Assembly: GCA_951804985.1 (NCBI GenBank)
Contig: OX638132.1
Span: 19,139,529-19,203,528, forward strand
Direction: 5' to 3'
DNA from: Dryomyza anilis
Lineage: Eukaryota > Arthropoda > Insecta > Diptera > Dryomyzidae
Length of the DNA: 64,000 nucleotides
The translations under genes and the position numbers were made by a program. Each line of letters starts with the position of its first letter. Within the stretch, counting starts at the first letter, position 1. The notes under the pieces were generated by a model. The model made no database searches, was not told where the DNA came from, and saw only the letters and a program-made list of their open reading frames with translations. Of the stretch, positions 46,519 to 58,800 are shown piece by piece.

Positions 46519-48596
46519 TCTGAAACACACAACCACACAACTAATAGATTTTAGATATTATTTCAATAGTTTATGGCTATTAAAATTAGTCACTAAATGA
46601 ATTATTTAATTCGGTAATACTGCAAAATACTTTTCGAAAATAATAACACTGGGTACACAAATATATTTTTAAGTTTATATGAATTAATATTATATAATAT
46701 TAATATGGCATATTTTTCTGAGTTAACACTCTTTGTCTAATTTCTTGTAATTTGACTCGAAAAGATCTTGCAAACTCTTTTACTGTCTGACACTTCATTT
46801 CGACCGAATTTTTATCAGGTCAACATTTTCTTTTACCCTCGCTATTCTCCTCATGGTATATTTTATATTAGTCTTACCCCATATGTACTCAATGTAAACG
46901 TCTTATGCGTTATGTATTTATACTATATGTATTCAAAATGCTAGCGGGCATATAAAACGTTATTGTAAATTTCCGTTGCAATAAAGTGCCGACCGATTTT
47001 TATTGGTAATTCACTTGTATGAAATCTAGTTCAATGTTGTTTTTTTTTGTAGTCTTTATTAATAACATTATGTTCACGTGTGTTTTGGTTTTTGTAATTA
47101 TTTGTACAATACTCGAAAAATAAAGTCATAATTAAGAGTTTTAAGCGGCTGTCAAAGGTTTCACTTATACGAAATTGTTGACATGAAAGTTTTGTTTTTA
47201 TGGTTTGTTACTACTTTACTGACAAATTGGAACAGTGGCAGCTCGAGGCAATTGTGTTGCATATAAAGTATATACGGGGAAAATGCAACCATACCGTTTT
47301 TATATTTTTATGAATTCAAATAGCCCATTTATCAGTTGATCTTCTGATCAGCTTAATAGATTTAAAATCCAAGCAGTAGTCATTTATCAGTTGATCTTCT
47401 GAACAGCTCATAAATATTAGATGAGTTTCAACAATCGGTTGTAAATGTAAATTTATAGAACCAACGTTAAAGTGACTGGATCTATACGTTGAATGGGACA
47501 AGAAGAATATAAGAAAACTATAAGAAATTTAAAATTAATATAAAAATGTGGCAGTGCCACATCAGCAGTGCAAAGCTATACGCACTGGACTTGCATTCCA
47601 AAGGTCTCGTATTCGAATAGCGGTCGGGCATGGTCAATTTATCTGAGTGCTCTGGACTTTTAAGTAAATAAGCACAAAAGAATAAAATCAAAATACAGTG
47701 CCGGAGTTCATATTATGTATTTCGAGGTGAATTGAATTAGTTAAATATATCTGAGAGTATTTATAACTTGTATAATATGTACAGTTTAGACACTCTTATT
47801 TCAAATTAAAAATATATTTTGAATATGATACTGGTCTTGAGTAGTGTTATCAGTAAATTAGTAACGGTAAAACAGTCCAGTCACTGTAAATACTGCTGTA
47901 TTCTCCTCACCATGACTTATACGATGACTTATGTATTTGTCAGATACAAATTTAAAGTTGCATTTGTGAATGTGAATATTATATTGGACTTGATTTAAAT
48001 ACATACAATAAAAGAACACTGAACCTCCACGCGCATCATCATTGCATAAATTAAATGAATGAATACATAGAAATGTGGAAGGGGAGAGATTGCAATTGAT
48101 TCATATAGACGCGGTCAGAGGTGACCGTCGGCCATTAAAGTCGATCTAGAGATCTACATATATGAGGTATGCGTCATGTCGTCATGAGTATGAAATTTCA
48201 TAAGAAATACTAATTAAGCAGAATTTGATAATTAGAAACAAAAAATATTAATTTTTTTTTTTAAATTAATAAGCTTAGACGTTTAGAAAAAATTGTTCGG
48301 ATATGTTTGAATGTAATTAAAAAGTAATACGAAATTAACATACATGTATTAGGAATAAAATGTAATTAAATTTTAATCGAAATTGAAAAATTGTGTGTTC
48401 AGTTTTTAATAACATACTATGATGTGCACACATTATTTTTATATTGGTTCAGCAGCATCTGTCAATATAACGATACATTATGATTCAAAACAAACATAAC
48501 ATTTAATTGCTTTTAAATAAAGTAATTCTCGTAAGTTTACTTGGTTATAATTATGTTTTAAAACAAACAGAAATGATTTAAATATAAATAAATCTA
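46519..48596. other. Unassigned AT-rich stretch with minor repeats
   Basis: 46550-46735 resembles family A in block order ('gctattaaaattagtcac', 'ttaattcggtaatactgcaa', 'aagtttatatgaat'), suggesting an old relative. A 28-bp direct duplication ('catttatcagttgatcttct' onward) occurs at 47326 and 47381. A tRNA-like relic lies at 47560-47632. No protein gene was seen. Confidence 0.4.
47560..47632 (+). other. tRNA-Ala-like relic
   Basis: 'ggacttgcattcc' can form an anticodon arm with a 7-base loop and TGC in the anticodon position. 'gtattcgaatagcgg' resembles a T loop, but both stems carry mismatches. It is probably a decayed tRNA or a SINE head rather than a working gene. Confidence 0.35.
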
Positions 48597-49199
48597 CACC
48601 GAAAAAATTACTGTAGTAAATTATACTACATTTATGTCTTCGTTTTGTAAAAAATGCAGTTCTACTACATTTATATTGTTTTTTTTAATACATTTGTATT
48701 AATTTGTCTGGATTTTACTACATAATGTATTAGAAATTCGTTTTCTACATATTGCAGAATATATAGTATGTATTTGTTTTCTGTTGTTTTTATTTTTGAA
48801 ATACGTGTACTACATAATACATAAAATGTATTATTGAATTTTGTGTATTATAGTTTAAAAATTAAATTATAAATTATTTTCATATTATTATAAATTCTTC
48901 TATAAAATATATTATATTAATTTACTATAAATTCCCCAGTATACAAAAATATGTATCACTTAAAGTTAATTGTTTTTATAAAAATTTGATTAAAATATAA
49001 AATCTTAAAATTAACAGCCCTATTAAAATGTCTCTAAATATGAAGCAATAATTTACTTTCAAATACAGCTAAGTTTTGTTTATATTTTTAAAACCAAATG
49101 TTTAGCGTTTCCAATAATAAAAAAAATAATGTCCAATTTAAAATAATATTCCAATGTATATGGAAGACTTGTCAATAAGCCACCAATTTGTTAAAGCTG
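48597..49199. mobile_element. MITE family C, partial copy
   Basis: CACCGAAAAAATTACTGTAG follows TA at 48595-48596. It shares its left 200 or so bases ('actacatttatgtcttcgtt', 'ctacatattgca') with the neighbouring copy at 49202. A matching right end was not found before that copy starts. Confidence 0.75.
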
Positions 49200-49201
49200 T
49201 A

Positions 49202-50016
49202 CACCGAAAAAATTACTGTAGCAAATTATATACATTTTATGTCTTTGTTTTGAAATTATTTCTACTACATTTTCTTGGTTTTTTAATACATTTGCCTTTA
49301 TTTGTCTTATTTTTTACTACATCATGTATTAAAAATTCGTTCCCTACATATTGCACAAACTGTATTGATGTTTTGTTTTTTGCTTTCATTTGAATTCGTG
49401 TGGGATTTGGTTTTAAAACTTAGTTGTCAACTCTGCAGTATACAAATATATCACGCAGCTGCAGATGAGTAGTTTGCTGATGTGACACGCTATGACGTTA
49501 GCATTGATACGGCAAATTTTTGTTGTTTTCAATGTTCGCTCTCTCATTTTTCGATCGCCGCCTGTATTCTGTTCAGGCAGTAATAGTTGATATGACATCT
49601 TTATGGTTTTACCATTATAAAACTAAATAGTTTTCAGAATTATAATTCTTGTATCATATTTTTGGTATTAAAAAAATTATATTAATATTCATTCATATAA
49701 ATTTTTTAATTAATAAAAATAAATATGTTATTTAATAAATTATCACAACAAAGTAAAATAACTACATATTATTGTAATATTAAAGGCATATGTAGTAATT
49801 TCTCTACATATTTCTGGACGTATAAATAAAGAGAAAATGTAGGTTTTTTAATACATATGTATTGAAATTTTATATAGAAAAGCTGTTAAATTATGTAGTA
49901 ATTTTCCATATAAAAACAACTACATCAGTTTAGTAGCTTTTGGACGTAAATCAAATATATATGTATTTATTTTAAAAACATTTTTAGTTATTTTTAATAC
50001 AGTATTTTTTTCGGTG
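49202..50016. mobile_element. MITE family C, complete copy, 815 bp
   Basis: CACCGAAAAAATTACTGTAG and, inverted, CACCGAAAAAAATACTGTAT are the ends, flanked by TA at 49200-49201 and 50017-50018. The centre (49410-49590) is less AT-rich and differs from the partial copy. There is no transposase. Confidence 0.85.
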
Positions 50017-50017
50017 T

Positions 50018-51578
50018 ATTCTCGAATACTCGATTTGCATTCGGTACGTTGACGACATACGAAGTTGGCACTCGATGAGCAGCATTTTTGACCTACTTCT
50101 CTGTTGTCATCGTTTAAAGTATGTATTGGTTCTTATTTAAACATAACGATGTTTTAAAAGAAACATAATTCAAATTAAATGAAATTTTGCTTGGCCAGAA
50201 TTGTCTTGCGTTAGCGAAGTTTAAGTAAAAATTAATAAAAAAAGTTATATTTTATTTTTATTTAATTTTAAAGATTTGTTTTTAAAAATATTTAGATTTT
50301 GTTTCGACAAATTTCAAAAACTATTTGTTTTTATGCACACATACTACTTTTTGAAATAGAACAAAGATATGTTTTGACAATTTTCGGTATCTACTTAACG
50401 ATGACAGCTGACGATAAATAAATAAATATCTGTATGTAAACAAAATAGTCAGGAGGAAACTGGCAACCGAACTGACTATCGAAAAATGCAATAATGAGGT
50501 CACGGCAACCGAATGTGTAGTTGCGCGGACTAATATTTCAGTTATAGTAAAATAAGAGACGTTCATTTTTATGACACGAGGTTATAAGGAATGTATTTCG
50601 GTTGCAACACTGATATGTTGGTTCAATTAACTTTATTCCAAGAACAGGATTTTTCTGTGTGTACAAATGCTTGCAAAATTATGTTTGACTGAGCCCCTTT
50701 TTGCAGCCTGTAGTTTTTATATTTTTAAAACACATACAAATATAAATATATACGTCTATTGTTGACTTAACATTTATATATGACGATATGAGGTTTAGCA
50801 CAATTGAATTTTTGTGACATAATAGACAAAATAGCTACGTGATTTTGTTTTTAAAATTTGTCTAGAATTTTTCGTTTGTTTTGCACTTAATAACTTTGTA
50901 CTTTGTGAAAACAAAATTGACAATTTATGAGCTATTGTAGTGATTTAATTGGCTGAGCTTTTGTAATCCAAAGCTTTTGTTTCGAACACGAACGCCAAAA
51001 AAAAATTATAATAATGTTATTCTATAATGTCTATTCATTGTACACACATTTATGTGCATCACGTAACTACAAAAAACCTTCTCCAGGTCGTCAATCGTAT
51101 TTTTTTTAAATTGTGTTCCTTAAATTTAAAATGTATTATTATTAAATAGCCGAGTACTCATGTTTGTATTTGAATGATTATTTATACAGTACAGCGTATT
51201 GAAATAAAAAAAATGAATGCTGGCCTTCACAGATCTTTGAGCATTGAATACGACGTTTTTGCGATGGATAATAGCTGCGCCTTGTTGCGATATGCATTTG
51301 CGCGGGAGTCGTTTCGACGGACCCATCATGCGAATTCATTTCTAATGTATCGCTTAATATTTTATAATTATTAATATTTAATACAACTACTTAAAACACG
51401 ACAAGCTAGAATTTCAGTGCAATATGAACTCATATAATTAAATACTATAAAACAGATCTCGTAATTTGAAGTGCGATTACAGTTATTCAGTAGTCGATTT
51501 AAGTAAAATTAGAAAAGGAGATAAATTTTTTTTATATTTATGAAATAGATATATTTAAAAATCATTGTACTATTATTT
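50018..51578. other. Unassigned AT-rich stretch
   Basis: 50500-50662 carries weak family B similarity ending in 'aggatttttctgtgtgta'. The rest has no recognised feature. Confidence 0.4.
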
Positions 51579-52010
51579 CGACGCCTCTTAAGGCTCGAAT
51601 ACACGATAGAAAAATTAGATAAAAAAATAGATAAAAAAATCAACTGTAGAGTTTCCTACCGTGGAGCTCTATTTCTGCTCTATTTTACTCTATATAGCTA
51701 TTTTCTGTATCGTTTAAACTCGCCCTTACGAAAACCCACACGTTTCAATTTTCTTACGAAAAACGGAACTTTTAAAAAATGTTTTATTACAACAAGTATA
51801 AGTTTATTTTATCCACGAAAAGAATCTCATTCTCGTTTTCTCCACAAACAGAAGCATAATTTTATCTTTCCCATGAAAGAATCTCATTCTCGTTTTCTCC
51901 ACGAACAGAAGCATAACTTTATGTTTCCCATGAATATAAGCACATTATTACAAAAACGTACTGTTTTTCATAAGCAAATTGAAACGTGTGGGTTTTCGTA
52001 AGAGGCGTCG
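51579..52010. mobile_element. Foldback element with interrupted left arm, 432 bp
   Basis: The ends CGACGCCTCTTA and, inverted, CGACGCCTCTTACGAAAACC pair over 35 bases once the nested insert at 51591-51725 is removed; 27 of these (51725-51751 against 51976-52002) are contiguous and exact. Between the arms lies a tandem pair of about 60 bp ('gaatctcattctcgttttct'). ATTT flanks both sides. It is non-coding. Confidence 0.85.
51591..51725. mobile_element. Nested MITE, 135 bp, TTA target duplication
   Basis: The insert is flanked by TTA at 51588-51590 and 51726-51728. Its ends AGGCTCGAATACACGATAG and, inverted, GGGCGAGTTTAAACGATAC are similar. A TTA duplication and G-rich end fit PIF/Harbinger-type elements. 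The uninterrupted opposite arm at about 51999-52010 serves as the empty site. Confidence 0.8.
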
Positions 52011-54122
52011 ATTTGTCTACATCACTATTTCACGATTTATGTAGATAAATACCAAATATTTTTTTTTTGCCAAATTTAAAAGGCGAGTATGATTTTGATA
52101 ATCTTGGTAGTCAAGACAACATTTTAAAACTGAAAAATATATATCCAAATCACATAACATTTATTATATAGTACATATATTTCCCTAAAATCTACTGGCA
52201 ATTTGATATTTATTTGATTTTTAAATATAATTCAGATATTTTTCGCTTTAATAAAAATAAGGTAATAATAAAATAACGTATATCTGTAATACAGTCTGTA
52301 ATACAGTCTGTATAAAGCGTGGTATGTATATAGGTACGAACAAATTTATCTTCTCGTTAATATAAAGAGTAGTATCATTTTCGGAACTGATAAGCGATCT
52401 GATAAGAATTCAGAAGTTCAGAAATATTTTTCTGGCTCATGGACTATGAAATTAATGATATATTTAATTCTGACTCAGTATTGTTGATTTTGTGAATTGC
52501 TTATGAGAAATTGTTTTGTTTAAGATTTTTAAAGCGAAATAAAACCACTGAATTATTATTTATCATTTGCCATAATTTTCCAATAAACGCTTTATAAAAT
52601 AAAGCATGTACACAAATTTAAATTCCAAGTGCCGAGACCCACTCGATCATCATGTACAAAAGTCAAGTTCACAAGTCTATACTCTCATAACGTCAAATGA
52701 ATCTATTTTTTTATTGGGTTACTACAAATGAAAGAAACAAAGGCAAAGTTAGAGATATTCCATCCCCCGCAAAGGTCGTCGTGGGTGTTAATTAAATGAT
52801 TCAATTGAATATTTTTTTTTGTGTTTATTCTTTGGTCGTTTGTCATGAATAATAATAATACACTGCAACTAAAAATAGTCCTCTAAAACAAACAAATGTT
52901 GTATAATGATGACTTTAATGGATTTTAAATGGATTGGTACACTTAGAAAAAAAATCAATGCAATTGTTATTGATATTATTTTAATAGTTTTTAGTATTAA
53001 CCTTTGTCGGTAAATGCCATTTATTGGTATAAAGCATTTAATGAAACAGTGTAAGTGTCCAACCATAGTAGATGATCGGGAAATGATCATTGTATTTATA
53101 TCTTGTCATAAACAACACATTTTGGTCATGATCATGTATTCCAAAATAGGATAACTTGCTATTGAATAACTTATATGACTTCTTCTTAGTGTGTGATTTA
53201 GGTATTTTCACTCCATTGCACTATTTACCAAAGTCGTTATCACATTAGCATTTGGTATGCTTTACAAAACAAATAAGTCAATCAATATATCGATATAAAT
53301 AAACTGCATTTGACATAAAAAGGTAATTCTGATTTATTTTAACACATTATTTTATTTTTATTGTTTCATACTTCTTTTTTTATACAATAAACAGAACAAC
53401 AAAGTCTACAAATACATAGTCCGACAAAAATAATATTTGTGACACCTATTAAAAAACCCTGATTGGATAACGTATTAATATAATGTGATAGAGATTTTAT
53501 TAAAAATCTTTTATAATAAAAGCCTGATCAGGCAACCTGAACAGGATATCAACTTCGAAAAGCGTCACGTTTTGAATCAGGCACTGATGAGAACCATTGA
53601 TCATGGCCTAATTTGAAATCAGGCTGCCTGATCAGATAATGATCGCATCCTGAAATAAATTTCCACTCTGGTATATCGACATTAGAAGTAAAATAAAAAA
53701 AAATATATCGAAGAGGGTCAAATAAACCAAATGGTATTATTTAAGTGGTTTAAAAAGTTATAAAATAGATTCCCTAAATAATGTTACTATAGATCACTGA
53801 GTACAAGAAAAAATGTTAATACCGATAAAAATTTAAAATGTATAAAACATTTTCATATAAAAGGTTTTTTTTTGAACATATTAAACTTCTTAATTTATTC
53901 CTTTGGGTCAAATTGTACTCTTTTTGATATTTTTTGATAATAAGGATGTTATGGTTAAAAATATAAAAAAGTATGTTCGATGATTTTTTAAATATTCTAC
54001 AAAAAATATACTGATATAATTTTTTATTTGTCATTCAACACATAAACTATATTGTATCTAAAAAAAAGGACTGTATTTTAATTTTATGTTATATTTCAAA
54101 ATATTAGTAAAATTAAATAACC
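52011..54122. other. Unassigned AT-rich stretch with a hairpin
   Basis: 52938-53195 starts TACACTTAGAAAAAAAATC and ends 'ttcttcttagtgtgtga', possibly another TA-type MITE. At 53523-53640 'cctgatcaggcaacctga' and an inverse copy form a hairpin of about 110 bp. No protein gene was seen. Confidence 0.45.
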
Positions 54123-54427
54123 CAGATAGCAAACGTGCGTCGCACAAAAATTCATGTCGTGCGTGCTCACATCGTGCGTGATATATGCGAATAAAATGAA
54201 CACACAACGTGAGGGCGCACGACATGCGTGCGTAGTGAGAGCTATATGCGAGCACACAAATATCATAAAACTCGCATTCATGCGGGCGCACGACGTGATT
54301 GTGTAGTGATATCATAGTGCGAGCACTCGAAAAAAACTATTTCCTTGTAAAATCAGGCGCACGACATGAGTGTGCAATGCGAGCATAGTGCGAGCACACA
54401 AACATCACAAAACTCGCATTCGTGCGA
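54123..54427. repeat. GCGAG-rich array, left of the kinase pseudogene
   Basis: Units with 'gtgcgagcacacaaa' and 'aaactcgcattcgtgcg' recur about every 90-140 bp. The first bases, CAGATAGCAAACGTGCGTC, resemble the inverse of 55975-55999. Confidence 0.7.
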
Positions 54428-54733
54428 GCAAGGTGTATTAAGCAAGGTGAGGAAAGTCGAAAAGGCGTTCTCTTTCAAAAATTTTATCATCAAATATTTT
54501 TTTGTCAAATTTAAAAAAATATAAAAATACAAAAACAAAAATGTAAACTATCAAAAAATATATATATTGAAATGACATTTTACGGTATACAAATAGAATT
54601 TGAAAATAAAAACAAATTGGAATTAAATAACGTTTGCGGGCATTGACAATTAAAAAAAGGCATACGTGGGCAGAAATTTTCTAAAATTTTTTGAGCTCTC
54701 CGAAATTTTCTCACCTTCTTTAATACACCTTGC
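54428..54733. mobile_element. Inverted-repeat MITE, 306 bp
   Basis: The ends GCAAGGTGTATTAAGCAAGG and, inverted, GCAAGGTGTATTAAAGAAGG share about 27 of 30 bases. The flank 'gtgcga' is present on both sides, but the host array is itself repetitive, so the target duplication is uncertain. Confidence 0.8.
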
Positions 54734-54749
54734 GTGCGAGTACTTTACC

Positions 54750-55080
54750 ATAATTTGAAAGATAGATTTTTCAAATTGTCATTAAGGGGATTCATATCAG
54801 CAGTGTAAATTTCTCATCTCGTAAAAAAATAAAATTACGCGTAACTCGACATGAACTCACTTTTATCTGACTTCGTGTGAACTACTTTATAAAATTTTGG
54901 TTGCAATCCAATTTATAGTTATATCACTTATAATCATTTCGCAACACAATTTAATGAAAACGAATTTGTGACAAAATATCATTTTATTGTATTTATTATT
55001 TAACTTTTAATTGTGTTTGTTTTATTAAATTTCGTACATTAATTCTTGTTGATTGAATCTTTCTGCTTAACACTAGATAC
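54750..55080. other. AT-rich sequence 3' of the kinase pseudogene
   Basis: It may include a copied 3' untranslated region of the kinase gene: an AATAAA on the - strand (as TTTATT) lies near 55020. No gene was seen. Confidence 0.35.
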
Positions 55081-55111
55081 ACAAAATGCAAAAATATGCC
55101 GAACACATTAA

Positions 55112-55512
55112 TTCGTCGACCCAGCTCTCGGCGGCTGGAGTGTATGCGGCGAGTTCGCTGTCCTTGAACCACAGACCGATTTTCTTGTTGGCGGAATCGA
55201 CGGCGTCTGAGCCATGGATGATGTTATGGCCAACTTGGATAGTCACCGCGGTGGTGCCGCCCAACATAACACGTGCAGACTTCACAACGTTCAAACCTCC
55301 CCTCACCATTTTACCACTGGGCCGATTGCCATGTAATTAACCACACTGTGGAAGAAGGGACGAGCTGACAAATCGACGTAGTCTGATCCAACAATTCCTT
55401 TGAAGCCCACATGAATTTCATGGCGACCAATTTGAAGCCCTTCTCTTCGAAGCGCTGGATGATTTTTTCCAAGGAGTCCACGTTGGACGCCATCAGGCTT
55501 AATCATGATAAA
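55112..55512 (-). pseudogene. awd: Nucleoside diphosphate kinase (awd/NDPK) processed pseudogene
   Basis: NDP kinase moves the terminal phosphate between nucleoside di- and triphosphates through a phosphohistidine. On the - strand the conserved MIKPDGVQRGL, EEKGFKLVAMKFM, YVDLSARPFF, GLNVVKSARVM, NIIHGSDAVDSA and AYTPA segments appear in order and without introns. The frame breaks by one extra A after GLLGK, by one base lost before YVDL, and again before GLNVV. A stretch after VMLGG is missing by about a dozen codons. The active-site His region is present (IIHGSDAV). The native N-terminus and stop are lost. GC-rich codons contrast with the surrounding DNA. It is dead as an enzyme gene, and a retrocopy origin is inferred from the lack of introns. 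Confidence 0.92.
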
Positions 55513-55599
55513 CTAGTTGACGAATTTTAAATTTAAATGACATTAAAATGTATTTACACTTTTTTAAATATTAAAAATAATGTCAAACCACATTTCATA

Positions 55600-56050
55600 T
55601 TGTATGTTTTTGCTCGTGCGAGCTATATGACACTATTATGAGTCTCATTTTATTGTGTCACAATACGGCATACTATTTTTTTTAGTATGCGTGCGGGCTA
55701 TATGAGTCTCATATGCGCCTCACACAATTTTCTCGCACTTGTTCGACTATATTGAGTCTCAAATGCGACGCACACTATTTTTTCAGCACTTGTGCGAGCT
55801 ATATGAGGCTCATATGCGTCTCACACATTTTGCTCGCACTCGTGCGACTAAATTGAGGAGCATATGCGTCTCATGCTACTGATTCTTAAAATTTTCTTCG
55901 CACTCGTGTGACTATATTGATGATCAAATGCGACTCACAAATGCTCATACTAGTACGAGCGTATTGAGTCTCAATTGCGGACACACGATTGCTACTCTGT
56001 GCGCTCACGCGTGCGACTTTTTATCAGGCCTGCGCACACAGTGCGGACAC
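55600..56050. repeat. GCGAG-rich array, right of the kinase pseudogene
   Basis: Units of about 62-66 bp ('tatatgaggctcatatgcg', 'tctcacacattttgctcgca', 'ctcgtgcgac') are repeated about six times. They share GTGCGAGC with the left array at 54123-54427. Confidence 0.8.
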
Positions 56051-58370
56051 AATGCGAACATTTTGTAACTGAGAACAAAAAAAAATAAAGACTTTTTAAA
56101 ATATGAAAGAAATAAACATTTAAAACACAGATACACGTATATTTTTGATCGGTTAGTATACCGGAATCTGCACGCATAAAAATCGTTTACATAACGTAAC
56201 GTTTGCGCCAACTTTGCTAGCAAAAGTTTACTGTTTACTGTAAAAAAAAAAATTATTTATTCTAAAAAATAAATTATTTATTCTGAATGAAAATTCGTTT
56301 GTGTGCCAAATTAAAATATGAATTTTCGCAACAAATGTAAAACATTTATATTAAACGTAAAATTATTTTTGTGTGAAAATAAAAACTTTTAAAAAATGTC
56401 ACGACGATTGAATGCCTACCTTCTATGCACGAATCCTGCCTGCTGAAATCTTTTTTATTTTTTTATTTAAATAAATTTTAATATTTAAAATAATAATAAA
56501 TAAATAATAAAATAAATAAATAAATAAATAAATAATAAAAATAAAATAAATAATAAAATAATAAATAAATATTAATAAATTATTAAAAAAATAATAAAAA
56601 TGGAATATAAAAAATTAATAAAAAAAATTAATTAAAATAATAAAAAAAAAATAATTAAAAAAATGAATAATGCTTAAAATAAAACTAAAAATAATAATAA
56701 TATATATATATTTTTAATTTTTTAACCAAAAAAAGCAAACGAAAGACTCGTTTGCTACAAACGAAAGACTCGTTTTGTACAAACGAAAGACTCATTTGAT
56801 CAACAAACTAAGTTCTTTTGACTACTTTTTCGTTTGTGAGGAACGTTTTTTTTTCCTATGCGTTTGTTGACTGAGTTTTTCTTTTATTAGCGCCGGACTG
56901 TGTATTTGATGTAGATTGTTATGTTGTTTCTCTTTTAGAACAAACACTTGTTATTTTAATCTAAATGTTCCTGATCTTTATATTTGTATGTACTGATTTC
57001 AAAGTGTCAGGCTCACTTGAGTTAAATTGCCTTACATAATATGCCACACAAAAATTAAGTAGCTACTTATAGACAAAAATAAAAAGAAAAAATCAAATAA
57101 TTAAGATAATCGCACAAGATTTACTGCTCTTGCTGCACTAACTCTACCGTGTTGTACTAACTTTGTGAAACTAGTAAAAACTAACTACAAAAATGTAAAT
57201 ATAATTATCAAAGCCGATTATCTGTATTCACTAGAAAGTGAAGGAGTAGACATTAAAATTATAATAACTAATTCCGTGAAAAGCATTTAAAGTTTTAGCA
57301 TCTTATTAACGGGTTAGAATCATATCATTAGTATTAAATTTTTACATACTAAAAAAATAATAAAAATAATAATAGTTCTGCGCAACAGCTTTGAACAACC
57401 TTTAGCCTACATGGGTTTAATTGCAATTTACTCAAACCATTTTTCTAAACTTTTGTGACATCCGCACACGAGGCACTAAAAATTGTCATTATTTTCCATG
57501 AAACTCAATATGCTAATCGTATAGTCGTTTAGTTGCAGAGTCGTTTGTATAAAAATTCAGTTTTAAATTCAAATTATCAATCAAAATTCGATTGAGAGTA
57601 GTTTCTTTCGTATAGATGAATAATTCAATTGCCGAAAATATTAAACTGTAATGTGGTTTTTCGATATATCAATAATTTATATATATAAAATATATATAAA
57701 GCTTAAAATAGACATTAATTTAGGTAGATTAACTTTATCGAAAACCCTATTCTTATCGAATAAAAGAGTTTGAAGAAAACGATAATTTGGATCTATTAAA
57801 GTTTTCGTTTTGTATATAAAAATAGAAACATTTAATTGAATACTTTTGAAAGAATTGCAGTTGCAGAATCAGTTACAACGATCAACTTTAGCTGCCTCTA
57901 ATGTTAATCATCGATTTTGCGCAATTTAAATTGTACAAAACAATGCATTATCATCAACTGGTGAAATAAATAAAAACAAGCAATCACAATAAAACAGTTG
58001 TTTAACAATAATAACGTTTGCAAAATGAACTGAGCTAAAAACATGTGTTAACAATCAAACCAGCAAAAAATACGTAGTTTCTGCAATACGTAACAACAAC
58101 ACAAAAAAAATCAACAACATGTTGTTGTTCAATTGATGTTTTTGCTAAGTGTAAAGTACGCCGTTAACGATGAAATTGTTTCGTATTATATCGTTGATGA
58201 AATAACGTTTTTGACATTTTATAGCCAATATTGAAAATAGAGATAATAACTTAAAATGTATCTCTTACGATAGCTCAAAATATAGTTATTTAAATTTTTA
58301 TTTATTGCCTGATAATTTCACAATAAATATATATTATTTTTTTTTGTTGGTGTAATTAGTATTAGTATTA
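56051..58370. other. Unassigned AT-rich stretch with low-complexity DNA
   Basis: 56450-56720 is an (AAT)n/(AATA)n low-complexity run. At 56740-56800 'aaacgaaagactcgttt' is repeated three times in tandem. No gene was seen. Confidence 0.45.
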
Positions 58371-58378
58371 TTATATAC

Positions 58379-58500
58379 TAGCTGGACCCGTACACGACTC
58401 GTGCAAAGATTTTGTGAATGCATGGATATGGGGCAATTTTATTAATATAAAGAACATTTTTATTATTTATATCAGGGACCCGTGCTTCGCTGTGGACAAT
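58379..58500. repeat. Dispersed repeat starting CTAGCTGGACCCGT
   Basis: 'gtgcaaagattttgtgaatg' and 'attaatataaagaacatttt' are shared with 45600-45662. A second 'gggacccgtgcttcgctgtg' follows at about 58477. This is a known style of insect repeat start, but I cannot name it. Confidence 0.5.
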
Positions 58501-58616
58501 TTTTATTGGTTTTATAAATGTAGTAACCAAAACCAAACTAATTCTCCGCCAAAACAATTTTTCTCAGACTGTGCTTCTCCGTAGAATTCTTTCCCGTAGA
58601 ATTCTTTCCCGTAGTA

Positions 58617-58760
58617 GTTTTAGTGTGGTGAGTTTAGGTGTGGTGAATTTTAGTGTGTTGTATTTGAGTGTGGCTAATTTTATTGTGGTGAGTTTTAGTG
58701 TGGTGAATTTTAGTGTGGTGAGTTTTATTGTATTGAGTTTTAGTGTGGTGAATTTCAGTG
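58617..58760. repeat. 15-bp tandem array, about 10 copies
   Basis: The unit 'tagtgtggtgaattt' and close variants read head to tail. The open frame across it is a by-product of the 15-base period. Confidence 0.9.
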
Positions 58761-58800
58761 AATTGATTTTAAAATTTTCAATACAATTTTAAAATTGTTG

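Noticed and set aside
47560..47632. A possible tRNA-Ala gene
   Set aside because: Several stem mismatches and no clean acceptor stem; kept only as a relic.
54058..54538. Cys- and His-rich open frames on the - strand
   Set aside because: They read through the GCGAG/GTGCG repeat units; the Cys and His codons come from the repeat.
58571..58792. 73-codon open frame with repeated SFSVV
   Set aside because: It is created by the 15-bp tandem array, whose period keeps the frame open.
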